Positions 16,464-30,640 of a DNA stretch of 64,000 bases are shown here, one piece after another; within the stretch, counting starts at the first letter, position 1; every line of letters begins with the position of its first letter. The translations under genes and the position numbers were made by a program. The stretch lies in the NCBI RefSeq assembly GCF_026212465.1, contig NC_080063.1, positions 374,501-438,500 of the forward strand. The letters run 5' to 3'. The stretch is from Amaranthus tricolor (Eukaryota > Streptophyta > Magnoliopsida > Caryophyllales > Amaranthaceae). The notes beneath the pieces are model-generated. The model ran no database searches. It was not told where the DNA came from and worked only from the letters and a program-made list of their open reading frames with translations.

Positions 16464-19400
16464 GAAAAAGGATCAATGATCAATGAAGAATGAACGATGA
16501 AGAATGAACAAGGATCAATGATCAATGAAGAATGAACAAGGATCAATGCTCAATGACGAATGAACGATGAAGAATGAACAAGGATCAATGATCAATGAAG
16601 AATGAACGATGAAGAATGAACAAGGATCAATGATCAATGAAGAATGAACGATGAAGAATGAACAAGGATCAATGGTCAATGACGAATGTACGATGAAGAA
16701 TGAACAAGGATCAATGATCGATGAAGAATGAACAAGGATCAATGATCAATGAAGAATGAACGATGAAGAATAAACAAGGATCAATGGTCAATGACGAATG
16801 AACGATGAAGAATGAACAAAGATCAATGATCAAAGAAGAATGAACGATGAAGAATGAACAAGGATTAATGGTCAATTACGAATGAACGATGAAGAATGAA
16901 CAAGGATCAATGATCAAAGAAGAATGAACGATGAAGAATGAACAAGGATCAATGATCAATGAAGAATGAACAAGGATCAATGCTCAATATCGAATGAACG
17001 ATGAAGAATGAACAAGGATCAATGCTCAATGACGAATGAACGATGAAGAATGAACAAGGATCATTGATCAATGAAGAATGAACGATGAAGAATGAACAAG
17101 GATCAATGCTCAATATCGAATGAACGATGAAGAATGAACAAGGATCATTGATCAATGAAGAATGAACGATGAAGAATGAACAAGGATCAATGCTCAATGA
17201 AGAATGAACGATGAAGAATGAACAAGGATCAATGCTCAATGACGAATGTACGATGAAGAATAAACAAGGATCAATGATCGATGAAGAATGAACAAGGATC
17301 AATGATCAATGAAGAATGAACGATGAAGAATAAACAAGGATCAATGGCCAATGACGAATGAACGATGAAGAATGAACAAAGATCAATGATCAAAGAAGAA
17401 TGAACGATGAAGAATGAACAAGGATTAATGGTCAATTACGAATGAACGATGAAGAATGAACAAGGATCAATGATCAAAGAAGAATGAACGATGAAGAATG
17501 AACAAGGATCAATGATCAATGAAGAATGAACAAGGATCAATGCTCAATATCGAATGAACGATGAAGAATAAACAAGGATCAATGCTCAATGACGAATGAA
17601 CGATGAAGAATGAACAAGGATCAATGATCAATGAAGAATGAACGATGAAGAATGAACAAGGATCAATGATCAATGAAGAATGAACGATGAAGAATGAACA
17701 AGGATCAATCGTCAATGATGAATGAACGATGAAGAATGAACAAGGATCAATGATCAATGAAGAATGAACGATGAAGAATGAACAAGGATCAATGCTCAAT
17801 ATCGAATGAACGATGAAGAATGGACAAGGATCAATGATCAATGAAGAATGAAAAAGGATCAATGATCAATGAAGAATGAACAAGGATCAATGATCAATGA
17901 ACAATGAACGATGAAGAATAAACAAGGATCAATGATCAATGAAGAATGAACGATGAAGAATGAACAAAGATCAATGCTCAATATCGAATGAACGATGAAG
18001 AATGAACAAGGATCAATGATCAATGAAGAAGGAACGATGAAGAATGAACAAGGATCAATGATCAATGAAGAATGAACGATGAAGAATGAACAAGGATCAA
18101 TGCTCAATGAAGAATGAACGATGAAGAATGAAAAAGGATCAATGATCAATGAAGAATGAACGATGAAGAATGAACAAGGATCAATGATCAATGAAGAATG
18201 AACGATGAAGAATGAACAAGGATCAATGGTCAATGACGAATGAACGATGAAGAATGAACAAGGATCAATGATCAATGAAGAATGAACGATGAAGAATGAA
18301 CAAGGATCAATGATCAATGAAGAATGAACAAGGATCAATGCTCAATGACGAATGAACGATGAAGAATGAACAAGGATCAATGATCAATGAAGAATGAACG
18401 ATGAAGAATGAACAAGGATCAATGATCAATGAAGAATGAACGATGAAGAATGAACAAGGATCAATGGTCAATGACGAATGTACGATGAAGAATGAACAAG
18501 GATCAATGATCGATGAAGAATGAACAAGGATCAATGATCAATGAAGAATGAACGATGAAGAATAAACAAGGATCAATGGTCAATGACGAATGAACGATGA
18601 AGAATGAACAAAGATCAATGATCAAAGAAGAATGAACGATGAAGAATGAACAAGGATTAATGGTCAATTACGAATGAACGATGAAGAATGAACAAGGATC
18701 AATGATCAAAGAAGAATGAACGATGAAGAATGAACAAGGATCAATGATCAATGAAGAATGAACAAGGATCAATGCTCAATATCGAATGAACGATGAAGAA
18801 TGAACAAGGATCAATGCTCAATGACGAATGAACGATGAAGAATGAACAAGGATCAATGATCAATGAAGAATGAACGATGAAGAATGAACAAGGATCAATG
18901 ATCAATGAAGAATGAACGATGAAGAATGAACAAGGATCAATGATCAATGAAGAATGAACAAGGATCAATGCTCAATGACGAATGAACGATGAAGAATGAA
19001 CAAGGATCAATGATCAATGAAGAATGAACGATGAAGAATGAACAAGGATCAATGATCAATGAAGAATGAACGATGAAGAATGAACAAGGATCAATGGTCA
19101 ATGACGAATGTACGATGAAGAATGAACAAGGATCAATGATCGATGAAGAATGAACAAGGATCAATGATCAATGAAGAATGAACGCTGAAGAATAAACAAG
19201 GATCAATGGTCAATGACGAATGAACGATGAAGAATGAACAAAGATCAATGATCAAAGAAGAATGAACGATGAAGAATGAACAAGGATTAATGGTCAATTA
19301 CGAATGAACGATGAAGAATGAACAAGGATCAATGATCAAAGAAGAATGAACGATGAAGAATGAACAAGGATCAATGATCAATGAAGAATGAACAAGGATC

Positions 19401-21130
19401 AATGCTCAATATCGAATGAACGATGAAGAATGAACAAGGATCAATGCTCAATGACGAATGAACGATGAAGAATGAACAAGGATCATTGATCAATGAAGAA
19501 TGAACGATGAAGAATGAACAAGGATCAATGCTCAATATCGAATGAACGATGAAGAATGAACAAGGATCATTGATCAATGAAGAATGAACGATGAAGAATG
19601 AACAAGGATCAATGCTCAATGAAGAATGAACGATGAAGAATGAACAAGGATCAATGCTCAATGACGAATGTACGATGAAGAATGAACAAGGATCAATGAT
19701 CGATGAAGAATGAACAAGGATCAATGATCAATGAAGATTGAACGATGAAGAATAAACAAGGATCAATGGCCAATGACGAATGAACGATGAAGAATGAACA
19801 AAGATCAATGATCAAAGAAGAATGAACGATGAAGAATGAACAAGGATTAATGGTCAATTACGAATGAACGATGAAGAATGAACAAGGATCAATGATCAAA
19901 GAAGAATGAACGATGAAGAATGAACAAGGATCAATGATCAATGAAGAATGAACAAGGATCAATGCTCAATATCGAATGAACGATGAAGAATGAACAAGGA
20001 TCAATGCTCAATGACGAATGAACGATGAAGAATGAACAAGGATCAATGATCAATGAAGAATGAACGATGAAGAATGAACAAGGATCAATGATCAATGAAG
20101 AATGAACGATGAAGAATGAACAAGGATCAATCGTCAATGATGAATGAACGATGAAGAATGAACAAGGATCAATGATCAATGAAGAATGAACGATGAAGAA
20201 TGAACAAGGATCAATGCTCAATATCGAATGAACGATGAAGAATGGACAAGGATCAATGATCAATGAAGAATGAAAAAGGATCAATGATCAATGAAGAATG
20301 AACAAGGATCAATGATCAATGAACAATGAACGATGAAGAATAAACAAGGATCAATGATCAATGAAGAATGAACGATGAAGAATGAACAAAGATCAATGCT
20401 CAATATCGAATGAACGATGAAGAATGAACAAGGATCAATGATCAATGAAGAAGGAACGATGAAGAATGAACAAGGATCAATGATCAATGAAGAATGAACG
20501 ATGAAGAATGAACAAGGATCAATGCTCAATGAAGAATGAACAAGGATCAATGATCAATGAAGAATGAACGATGAAGAATGAACAAGGATCAATCGTCAAT
20601 GATGAATGAACGATGAAGAATGAACAAGGATCAATGATCAATGAAGAATGAACGATGAAGAATGAACAAGGATCAATGCTCAATATCGAATGAACGATGA
20701 AGAATGGACAAGGATCAATGATCAATGAAGAATGAAAAAGGATCAATGATCAATGAAGAATGAACAAGGATCAATGATCAATGAAGAATGAACGATGAAG
20801 AATAAACAAGGATCAATGATCAATGAAGAATGAACGATGAAGAATGAACAAAGATCAATGCTCAATATCGAATGAACGATGAAGAATGAACAAGGATCAA
20901 TGATCAATGAAGAAGGAACGATGAAGAATGAACAAGGATCAATGATCAATGAAGAATGAACGATGAAGAATGAACAAGGATCAATGCTCAATGAAGAATG
21001 AACGATGAAGAATGAAAAAGGATCAATGATCAATGAAGAATGAACGATGAAGAATGAACAAGGATCAATGATCAATGAAGAATGAACGATGAAGAATGAA
21101 CAAGGATCAATGGTCAATGACGAATGAACG
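16464..21130. repeat. Satellite zone A, right tail with 2,156-bp and 2,422-bp repeats
   Basis: This continues the zone A satellite. The 2,156-bp repeat seen in the preceding block goes on (13547, 15703, 17859), and a related 2,422-bp spacing links 16949 to 19371 and 17509 to 19931. A shortened version of the block is present near 20281-20550. The stretch contains nothing but 42-bp and 28-bp units. Confidence 0.8.
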
Positions 21131-24100
21131 ATGAAGAATGAACAAGGATCAATGATCAATGAAGAATGAACGATGAAGAATGAACAAGGATCAATGATCA
21201 ATGAAGAATGAACAAGGATCAATGCTCAATGACGAATGAACGATGAAGAATGAACAAGGATCAATGATCAATGAAGAATGAACGATGAAGAATGAACAAG
21301 GATCAATGATCAATGAAGAATGAACGATGAAGAATGAACAAGGATCAATGGTCAATGACGAATGTACGATGAAGAATGAACAAGGATCAATGATCGATGA
21401 AGAATGAACAAGGATCAATGATCAATGAAGAATGAACGATGAAGAATAAACAAGGATCAATGGTCAATGACGAATGAACGATGAAGAATGAACAAAGATC
21501 AATGATCAAAGAAGAATGAACGATGAAGAATGAACAAGGATTAATGGTCAATTACGAATGAACGATGAAGAATGAACAAGGATCAATGATCAAAGAAGAA
21601 TGAACGATGAAGAATGAACAAGGATCAATGATCAATGAAGAATGAACAAGGATCAATGCTCAATATCGAATGAACGATGAAGAATGAACAAGGATCAATG
21701 CTCAATGACGAATGAACGATGAAGAATGAACAAGGATCAATGATCAATGAAGAATGAACGATGAAGAATGAACAAGGATCAATGATCAATGAAGAATGAA
21801 CGATGAAGAATGAACAAGGATCAATGGTCAATGACGAATGAACGATGAAGAATGAACAAGGATCAATGATCAATGAAGAATGAACGATGAAGAATGAACA
21901 AGGATCAATGCTCAATATCGAATGAACGATGAAGAATGGACAAGGATCAATGATCAATGAAGAATGAACGATGAAGAATGAAAAAGGATCAATGATCAAT
22001 GAAGAATGAACAAGGAACAATGATCAATGAACAATGAACGATGATGAATAAACAAGGATCAATGATCAATGAAGAATGAACGATGAAGAATGATCAAGGA
22101 TCAATGCTCAATATCGAATGAACGATGAAGAATGAACAAGGATCAATGATCAATGAAGAATGAACGATGAAGAATGAACAAGGATCAATGCTCAATGAAG
22201 AATGAACGATGAAGAATGAAAAAGGATCAATGATCAATGAAGAATGAACGATGAAGAATGAACAAGGATCAATGATCAATGAAGAATGAACGATGAAGAA
22301 TGAACAAGGATCAATGGTCAATGACGAATGAACGATGAAGAATGAACAAGGATCAATGATCAACGAAGAATGAACGATGAAGAATGAACAAGGATCAATG
22401 ATCAATGAAGAATGAACAAGGATCAATGATCATTGACGAATGAACGATGAACAATGAAAAAGGATCAATGATCAATGAAGAATGAACGATGAAGAATGAA
22501 CAAGGATCAATGCTCAATGACGAATGAACGATGAAGAATGAACAAGGATCAATGATCAATGAAGAATGAACGATGAAGAATGAACAAGGATCAATGATCA
22601 ATGAAGAATGAACGATGAAGAATGAACAAGGATCAATGATCAATTAAGAATGAACGATGAAGAATGAACAAGGATCAATGATCAATGACGAATGAACGAT
22701 GAAGAATGAAAGAGGAGTAATGGTCAATGACGAATGAACGATGAAGAATGAACAAGGATCAATGATCAATGACGAATGAACGATGAAGAATGAAGAAGGG
22801 TCAATGATCAATGAAGAATGAACGATGAAGAATGAACAAGGATCAATGATCAATGAAGAATGAACGATGAAGAATGAACAAGGATCAATGGTCAATGACG
22901 AATGAACGATGAAGAATGAACAAGGATCAATGATCAATGAAGAATGAACGATGAATAATGAACAAGGATCAATGCCCAATGACGAATGAACGATGAAGAA
23001 TGAACAAGGATCAATGATCAATGAAGAATGATCTTCATGAGCAAGGATCAATGATCAATGAAGAATGAACGATGAAGAATGAACAAGGATCAATGGTCAA
23101 TGACGAATGAACGATGAAGAATGAACAAGGATCAATGATCGATAAAGAATGAACAAGGATCAATGATCAATGAAGAATGAACGATGAAGAATGAACAAGG
23201 ATCAATGGTCAATGACGAATGAACGATGAAGAATGTACAAAGATCAATGATCAAAGAAGAATGAACGATGAAGAATGAACAAGGATCAATGATCAATGAT
23301 GAATGAACGATGAACAATGAACAAGGATCAATGATCAATGAAGAATGAACAAGGATCAATGATCAATGATGAATGAACGATTAACAATGAACAAGGATCA
23401 ATGATCAATTAAGAATGAACGATGAAGAATGAACAAGGATCAATGCTCAATGACGAATAAACGATGAAGAATGAACAAGGATCAATGATCAATGAAGAAT
23501 AAACGATGAAGAATGAACAAGGATCAATGATCAATGAAGAATGAACGATGAAGATTGAACAAGGATCAATGGTCAATGACGAATGAACGATGAAGAATGA
23601 ACAAGGATCAATGATCAATGAAGAATGAACGATGAAGAATGAACAAGGATCAATGATCAATGAAGAATGAACAAGGATCAATGATCAATGACGAATGAAC
23701 GATGAACAATGAACAAGGATCAATGATCAATGAAGAATGAACGATGAAGAATGAACAAGGATCAATGGTCAATGACGAATGAACGATGAAGAATGAACAA
23801 GGATCAATGATCGATAAAGAATGAACAAGGATCAATGATCAATGAAGAATGAACGATGAAGAATGAACAAGGATCAATGGTCAATGACGAATGAACGATG
23901 AAGAATGTACAAAGATCAATGATCAAAGAAGAATGAACGATGAAGAATGAACAAGGATCAATGATCAATGATGAATGAACGATGAACAATGAACAAGGAT
24001 CAATGATCAATGAAGAATGAACAAGGATCAATGATCAATGATGAATGAACGATTAACAATGAACAAGGATCAATGATCAATTAAGAATGAACGATGAAGA

Positions 24101-25875
24101 ATGAATAAGGATCAATGCTCAATGACGAATAAACGATGAAGAATGAACAAGGATCAATGATCAATGAAGAATAAACGATGAAGAATGAACAAGGATCAAT
24201 GATCAATGAAGAATGAACGATGAAGATTGAACAAGGATCAATGGTCAATGACGAATGAACGATGAAGAATGAACAAGGATCAATGATCAATGAAGAATGA
24301 ACGATGAAGAATGAACAAGGATCAATGATCAATGAAGAATGAACAAGGATCAATGATCAATGACGAATGAACGATGAAGAATGAACAAGGATCAATGCTC
24401 AATATCGAATGAACGATGAAGAATGAACAAGGATCAATGCTCAATGAAGAATGAACGATGAAGAATGAACAAGGATCAATGATCAATGAAGAATGAACGA
24501 TGAAGAATGAACAAGGATCAATGGTCAATGACGAATGAACGATGAAGAATGAACAAGGATCAATGATCAATGAAGAATGAACGATGAAGAATGAACAAGG
24601 ATCAATGCTCAATATCGAATGAACGATGAAGAATGGACAAGGATCAATGATCAATGAAGAATGAACGATGAAGAATGAAAAAGGATCAATGATCAATGAA
24701 GAATGAACAAGGAACAATGATCAATGAACAATGAACGATGAAGAATAAACAAGGATCAATGATCAATGAAGAATGAACGATGAAGAATGATCAAGGATCA
24801 ATGCTCAATATCGAATGAACGATGAAGAATGAACAAGGATCAATGATCAATGAAGAATGAACGATGAAGAATGAACAAGGATCAATGATCAATGAAGAAT
24901 GAACGATGAAGAATGAACAAGGATCAATGCTCAATGAAGAATGAACGATGAAGAATGAAAAAGGATCAATGATCAATGAAGAATGAACGGTGAAGAATGA
25001 ACAAGGATCAATGATCAATGAAGAATGAACGATGAAGAATGAACAAGGATCAATGGTCAATGACGAATGAACGATGAAGAATGAACAAGGATCAATGATC
25101 AATGAAGAATGAACGATGAAGAATGAACAAGGATCAATGATCAATGAAGAATGAACAAGGATCAATGATCATTGACGAATGAACGATGAACAATGAAAAA
25201 GGATCAATGATCAATGAAGAATGAACGATGAAGAATGAACAAGGATCAATGCTCAATGACGAATGAACGATGAAGAATGAACAAGGATCAATGATCAATG
25301 AAGAATGAACGATGAAGAATGAACAAGGATCAATGATCAATGAAGAATGAACGATGAAGAATGAACAAGGATCAATGATCAATTAAGAATGAACGATGAA
25401 GAATGAACAAGGATCAATGATCAATGACGAATGAACGATGAAGAATGAAAGAGGAGTAATGGTCAATGACGAATGAACGATGAAGAATGAACAAGGATCA
25501 ATGATCAATGACGAATGAACGATGAAGAATGAAGAAGGGTCAATGATCAATGAAGAATGAACGATGAAGAATGAACAAGGATCAATGATCAATGAAGAAT
25601 GAACGATGAAGAATGAACAAGGATCAATGGTCAATGACGAATGAACGATGAAGAATGAACAAGGATCAATGATCAATGAAGAATGAACGATGAATAATGA
25701 ACAAGGATCAATGCCCAATGACGAATGAACGATGAAGAATGAACAAGGATCAATGATCAATGAAGAATGATCTTCATGAGCAAGGATCAATGATCAATGA
25801 AGAATGAACGATGAAGAATGAACAAGGATCAATGGTCAATGACGAATGAACGATGAAGAATGAACAAGGATCAAT
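21131..25875. repeat. About 4.7-kb higher-order repeat, copy 1 (satellite zone B)
   Basis: This is the first copy of a tandem block of about 4.7 kb. Landmarks at 21191, 21625 and 22094 recur at +4,722, and those from 22395 onward recur at +4,764. The 42-bp difference is one extra unit in copy 2. The block holds a 672-bp tandem repeat (23132/23804 and 23409/24081) and two copies of a small irregular motif, ATCTTCATGAGC, at 23031 and 25770. Edges are by eye. Confidence 0.82.
23020..23042. other. Non-heptamer inverted motif marking zone B units
   Basis: Here the heptamer rhythm breaks: an ATGAAG six-mer is followed six bases later by its reverse complement CTTCAT, a small hairpin. The same motif starts at 23031, 25770, 27795 and 30534 (as ATCTTCATGAGC) and at 32573, 33422 and 54289 (as ATCTTCATGAAC). 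The motif is 2 bases out of heptamer phase. This explains why spacings spanning one motif (2,739 and 849 bp) leave remainder 2 on division by 7, while 4,764 bp, spanning two, leaves 4. Confidence 0.8.
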
Positions 25876-28800
25876 GATCAATGAAGAATGAACGATGAAG
25901 AATGAACAAGGATCAATGATCAATGAAGAATGAACAAGGATCAATGCTCAATGACGAATGAACGATGAAGAATGAACAAGGATCAATGATCAATGAAGAA
26001 TGAACGATGAAGAATGAACAAGGATCAATGATCAATGAAGAATGAACGATGAAGAATGAACAAGGATCAATGGTCAATGACGAATGTACGATGAAGAATG
26101 AACAAGGATCAATGATCGATGAAGAATGAACAAGGATCAATGATCAATGAAGAATGAACGATGAAGAATAAACAAGGATCAATGGTCAATGACGAATGAA
26201 CGATGAAGAATGAACAAAGATCAATGATCAAAGAAGAATGAACGATGAAGAATGAACAAGGATTAATGGTCAATTACGAATGAACGATGAAGAATGAACA
26301 AGGATCAATGATCAAAGAAGAATGAACGATGAAGAATGAACAAGGATCAATGATCAATGAAGAATGAACAAGGATCAATGCTCAATATCGAATGAACGAT
26401 GAAGAATGAACAAGGATCAATGCTCAATGACGAATGAACGATGAAGAATGAACAAGGATCAATGATCAATGAAGAATGAACGATGAAGAATGAACAAGGA
26501 TCAATGATCAATGAAGAATGAACGATGAAGAATGAACAAGGATCAATGGTCAATGACGAATGAACGATGAAGAATGAACAAGGATCAATGATCAATGAAG
26601 AATGAACGATGAAGAATGAACAAGGATCAATGCTCAATATCGAATGAACGATGAAGAATGGACAAGGATCAATGATCAATGAAGAATGAACGATGAAGAA
26701 TGAAAAAGGATCAATGATCAATGAAGAATGAACAAGGAACAATGATCAATGAACAATGAACGATGAAGAATAAACAAGGATCAATGATCAATGAAGAATG
26801 AACGATGAAGAATGATCAAGGATCAATGCTCAATATCGAATGAACGATGAAGAATGAACAAGGATCAATGATCAATGAAGAATGAACGATGAAGAATGAA
26901 CAAGGATCAATGATCAATGAAGAATGAACGATGAAGAATGAACAAGGATCAATGCTCAATGAAGAATGAACGATGAAGAATGAAAAAGGATCAATGATCA
27001 ATGAAGAATGAACGATGAAGAATGAACAAGGATCAATGATCAATGAAGAATGAACGATGAAGAATGAACAAGGATCAATGGTCAATGACGAATGAACGAT
27101 GAAGAATGAACAAGGATCAATGATCAACGAAGAATGAACGATGAAGAATGAACAAGGATCAATGATCAATGAAGAATGAACAAGGATCAATGATCATTGA
27201 CGAATGAACGATGAACAATGAAAAAGGATCAATGATCAATGAAGAATGAACGATGAAGAATGAACAAGGATCAATGCTCAATGACGAATGAACGATGAAG
27301 AATGAACAAGGATCAATGATCAATGAAGAATGAACGATGAAGAATGAACAAGGATCAATGATCAATGAAGAATGAACGATGAAGAATGAACAAGGATCAA
27401 TGATCAATTAAGAATGAACGATGAAGAATGAACAAGGATCAATGATCAATGACGAATGAACGATGAAGAATGAAAGAGGAGTAATGGTCAATGACGAATG
27501 AACGATGAAGAATGAACAAGGATCAATGATCAATGACGAATGAACGATGAAGAATGAAGAAGGGTCAATGATCAATGAAGAATGAACGATGAAGAATGAA
27601 CAAGGATCAATGATCAATGAAGAATGAACGATGAAGAATGAACAAGGATCAATGGTCAATGACGAATGAACGATGAAGAATGAACAAGGATCAATGATCA
27701 ATGAAGAATGAACGATGAATAATGAACAAGGATCAATGCCCAATGACGAATGAACGATGAAGAATGAACAAGGATCAATGATCAATGAAGAATGATCTTC
27801 ATGAGCAAGGATCAATGATCAATGAAGAATGAACGATGAAGAATGAACAAGGATCAATGGTCAATGACGAATGAACGATGAAGAATGAACAAGGATCAAT
27901 GATCGATAAAGAATGAACAAGGATCAATGATCAATGAAGAATGAACGATGAAGAATGAACAAGGATCAATGGTCAATGACGAATGAACGATGAAGAATGT
28001 ACAAAGATCAATGATCAAAGAAGAATGAACGATGAAGAATGAACAAGGATCAATGATCAATGATGAATGAACGATGAACAATGAACAAGGATCAATGATC
28101 AATGAAGAATGAACAAGGATCAATGATCAATGATGAATGAACGATTAACAATGAACAAGGATCAATGATCAATTAAGAATGAACGATGAAGAATGAACAA
28201 GGATCAATGCTCAATGACGAATAAACGATGAAGAATGAACAAGGATCAATGATCAATGAAGAATAAACGATGAAGAATGAACAAGGATCAATGATCAATG
28301 AAGAATGAACGATGAAGATTGAACAAGGATCAATGGTCAATGACGAATGAACGATGAAGAATGAACAAGGATCAATGATCAATGAAGAATGAACGATGAA
28401 GAATGAACAAGGATCAATGATCAATGAAGAATGAACAAGGATCAATGATCAATGACGAATGAACGATGAACAATGAACAAGGATCAATGATCAATGAAGA
28501 ATGAACGATGAAGAATGAACAAGGATCAATGGTCAATGACGAATGAACGATGAAGAATGAACAAGGATCAATGATCGATAAAGAATGAACAAGGATCAAT
28601 GATCAATGAAGAATGAACGATGAAGAATGAACAAGGATCAATGGTCAATGACGAATGAACGATGAAGAATGTACAAAGATCAATGATCAAAGAAGAATGA
28701 ACGATGAAGAATGAACAAGGATCAATGATCAATGATGAATGAACGATGAACAATGAACAAGGATCAATGATCAATGAAGAATGAACAAGGATCAATGATC

Positions 28801-30640
28801 AATGATGAATGAACGATTAACAATGAACAAGGATCAATGATCAATTAAGAATGAACGATGAAGAATGAACAAGGATCAATGCTCAATGACGAATAAACGA
28901 TGAAGAATGAACAAGGATCAATGATCAATGAAGAATAAACGATGAAGAATGAACAAGGATCAATGATCAATGAAGAATGAACGATGAAGATTGAACAAGG
29001 ATCAATGGTCAATGACGAATGAACGATGAAGAATGAACAAGGATCAATGATCAATGAAGAATGAACGATGAAGAATGAACAAGGATCAATGATCAATGAA
29101 GAATGAACAAGGATCAATGATCAATGACGAATGAACGATGAAGAATGAACAAGGATCAATGCTCAATATCGAATGAACGATGAAGAATGAACAAGGATCA
29201 ATGCTCAATGAAGAATGAACGATGAAGAATGAACAAGGATCAATGATCAATGAAGAATGAACGATGAAGAATGAACAAGGATCAATGGTCAATGACGAAT
29301 GAACGATGAAGAATGAACAAGGATCAATGATCAATGAAGAATGAACGATGAAGAATGAACAAGGATCAATGCTCAATATCGAATGAACGATGAAGAATGG
29401 ACAAGGATCAATGATCAATGAAGAATGAACGATGAAGAATGAAAAAGGATCAATGATCAATGAAGAATGAACAAGGAACAATGATCAATGAACAATGAAC
29501 GATGAAGAATAAACAAGGATCAATGATCAATGAAGAATGAACGATGAAGAATGATCAAGGATCAATGCTCAATATCGAATGAACGATGAAGAATGAACAA
29601 GGATCAATGATCAATGAAGAATGAACGATGAAGAATGAACAAGGATCAATGATCAATGAAGAATGAACGATGAAGAATGAACAAGGATCAATGCTCAATG
29701 AAGAATGAACGATGAAGAATGAAAAAGGATCAATGATCAATGAAGAATGAACGGTGAAGAATGAACAAGGATCAATGATCAATGAAGAATGAACGATGAA
29801 GAATGAACAAGGATCAATGGTCAATGACGAATGAACGATGAAGAATGAACAAGGATCAATGATCAATGAAGAATGAACGATGAAGAATGAACAAGGATCA
29901 ATGATCAATGAAGAATGAACAAGGATCAATGATCATTGACGAATGAACGATGAACAATGAAAAAGGATCAATGATCAATGAAGAATGAACGATGAAGAAT
30001 GAACAAGGATCAATGCTCAATGACGAATGAACGATGAAGAATGAACAAGGATCAATGATCAATGAAGAATGAACGATGAAGAATGAACAAGGATCAATGA
30101 TCAATGAAGAATGAACGATGAAGAATGAACAAGGATCAATGATCAATTAAGAATGAACGATGAAGAATGAACAAGGATCAATGATCAATGACGAATGAAC
30201 GATGAAGAATGAAAGAGGAGTAATGGTCAATGACGAATGAACGATGAAGAATGAACAAGGATCAATGATCAATGACGAATGAACGATGAAGAATGAAGAA
30301 GGGTCAATGATCAATGAAGAATGAACGATGAAGAATGAACAAGGATCAATGATCAATGAAGAATGAACGATGAAGAATGAACAAGGATCAATGGTCAATG
30401 ACGAATGAACGATGAAGAATGAACAAGGATCAATGATCAATGAAGAATGAACGATGAATAATGAACAAGGATCAATGCCCAATGACGAATGAACGATGAA
30501 GAATGAACAAGGATCAATGATCAATGAAGAATGATCTTCATGAGCAAGGATCAATGATCAATGAAGAATGAACGATGAAGAATGAACAAGGATCAATGGT
30601 CAATGACGAATGAACGATGAAGAATGAACAAGGATCAATG
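25876..30640. repeat. About 4.76-kb higher-order repeat, copy 2 (satellite zone B)
   Basis: This is the second tandem copy of the zone B block, one 42-bp unit longer than copy 1. Agreement with copy 1 ends near 30,640, where this copy has AATGATCGATAAAG while the matching place in copy 1 (about 25,880) has the ordinary unit. Nested 672-bp repeats (27896/28568 and 28173/28845) are kept. Confidence 0.82.
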
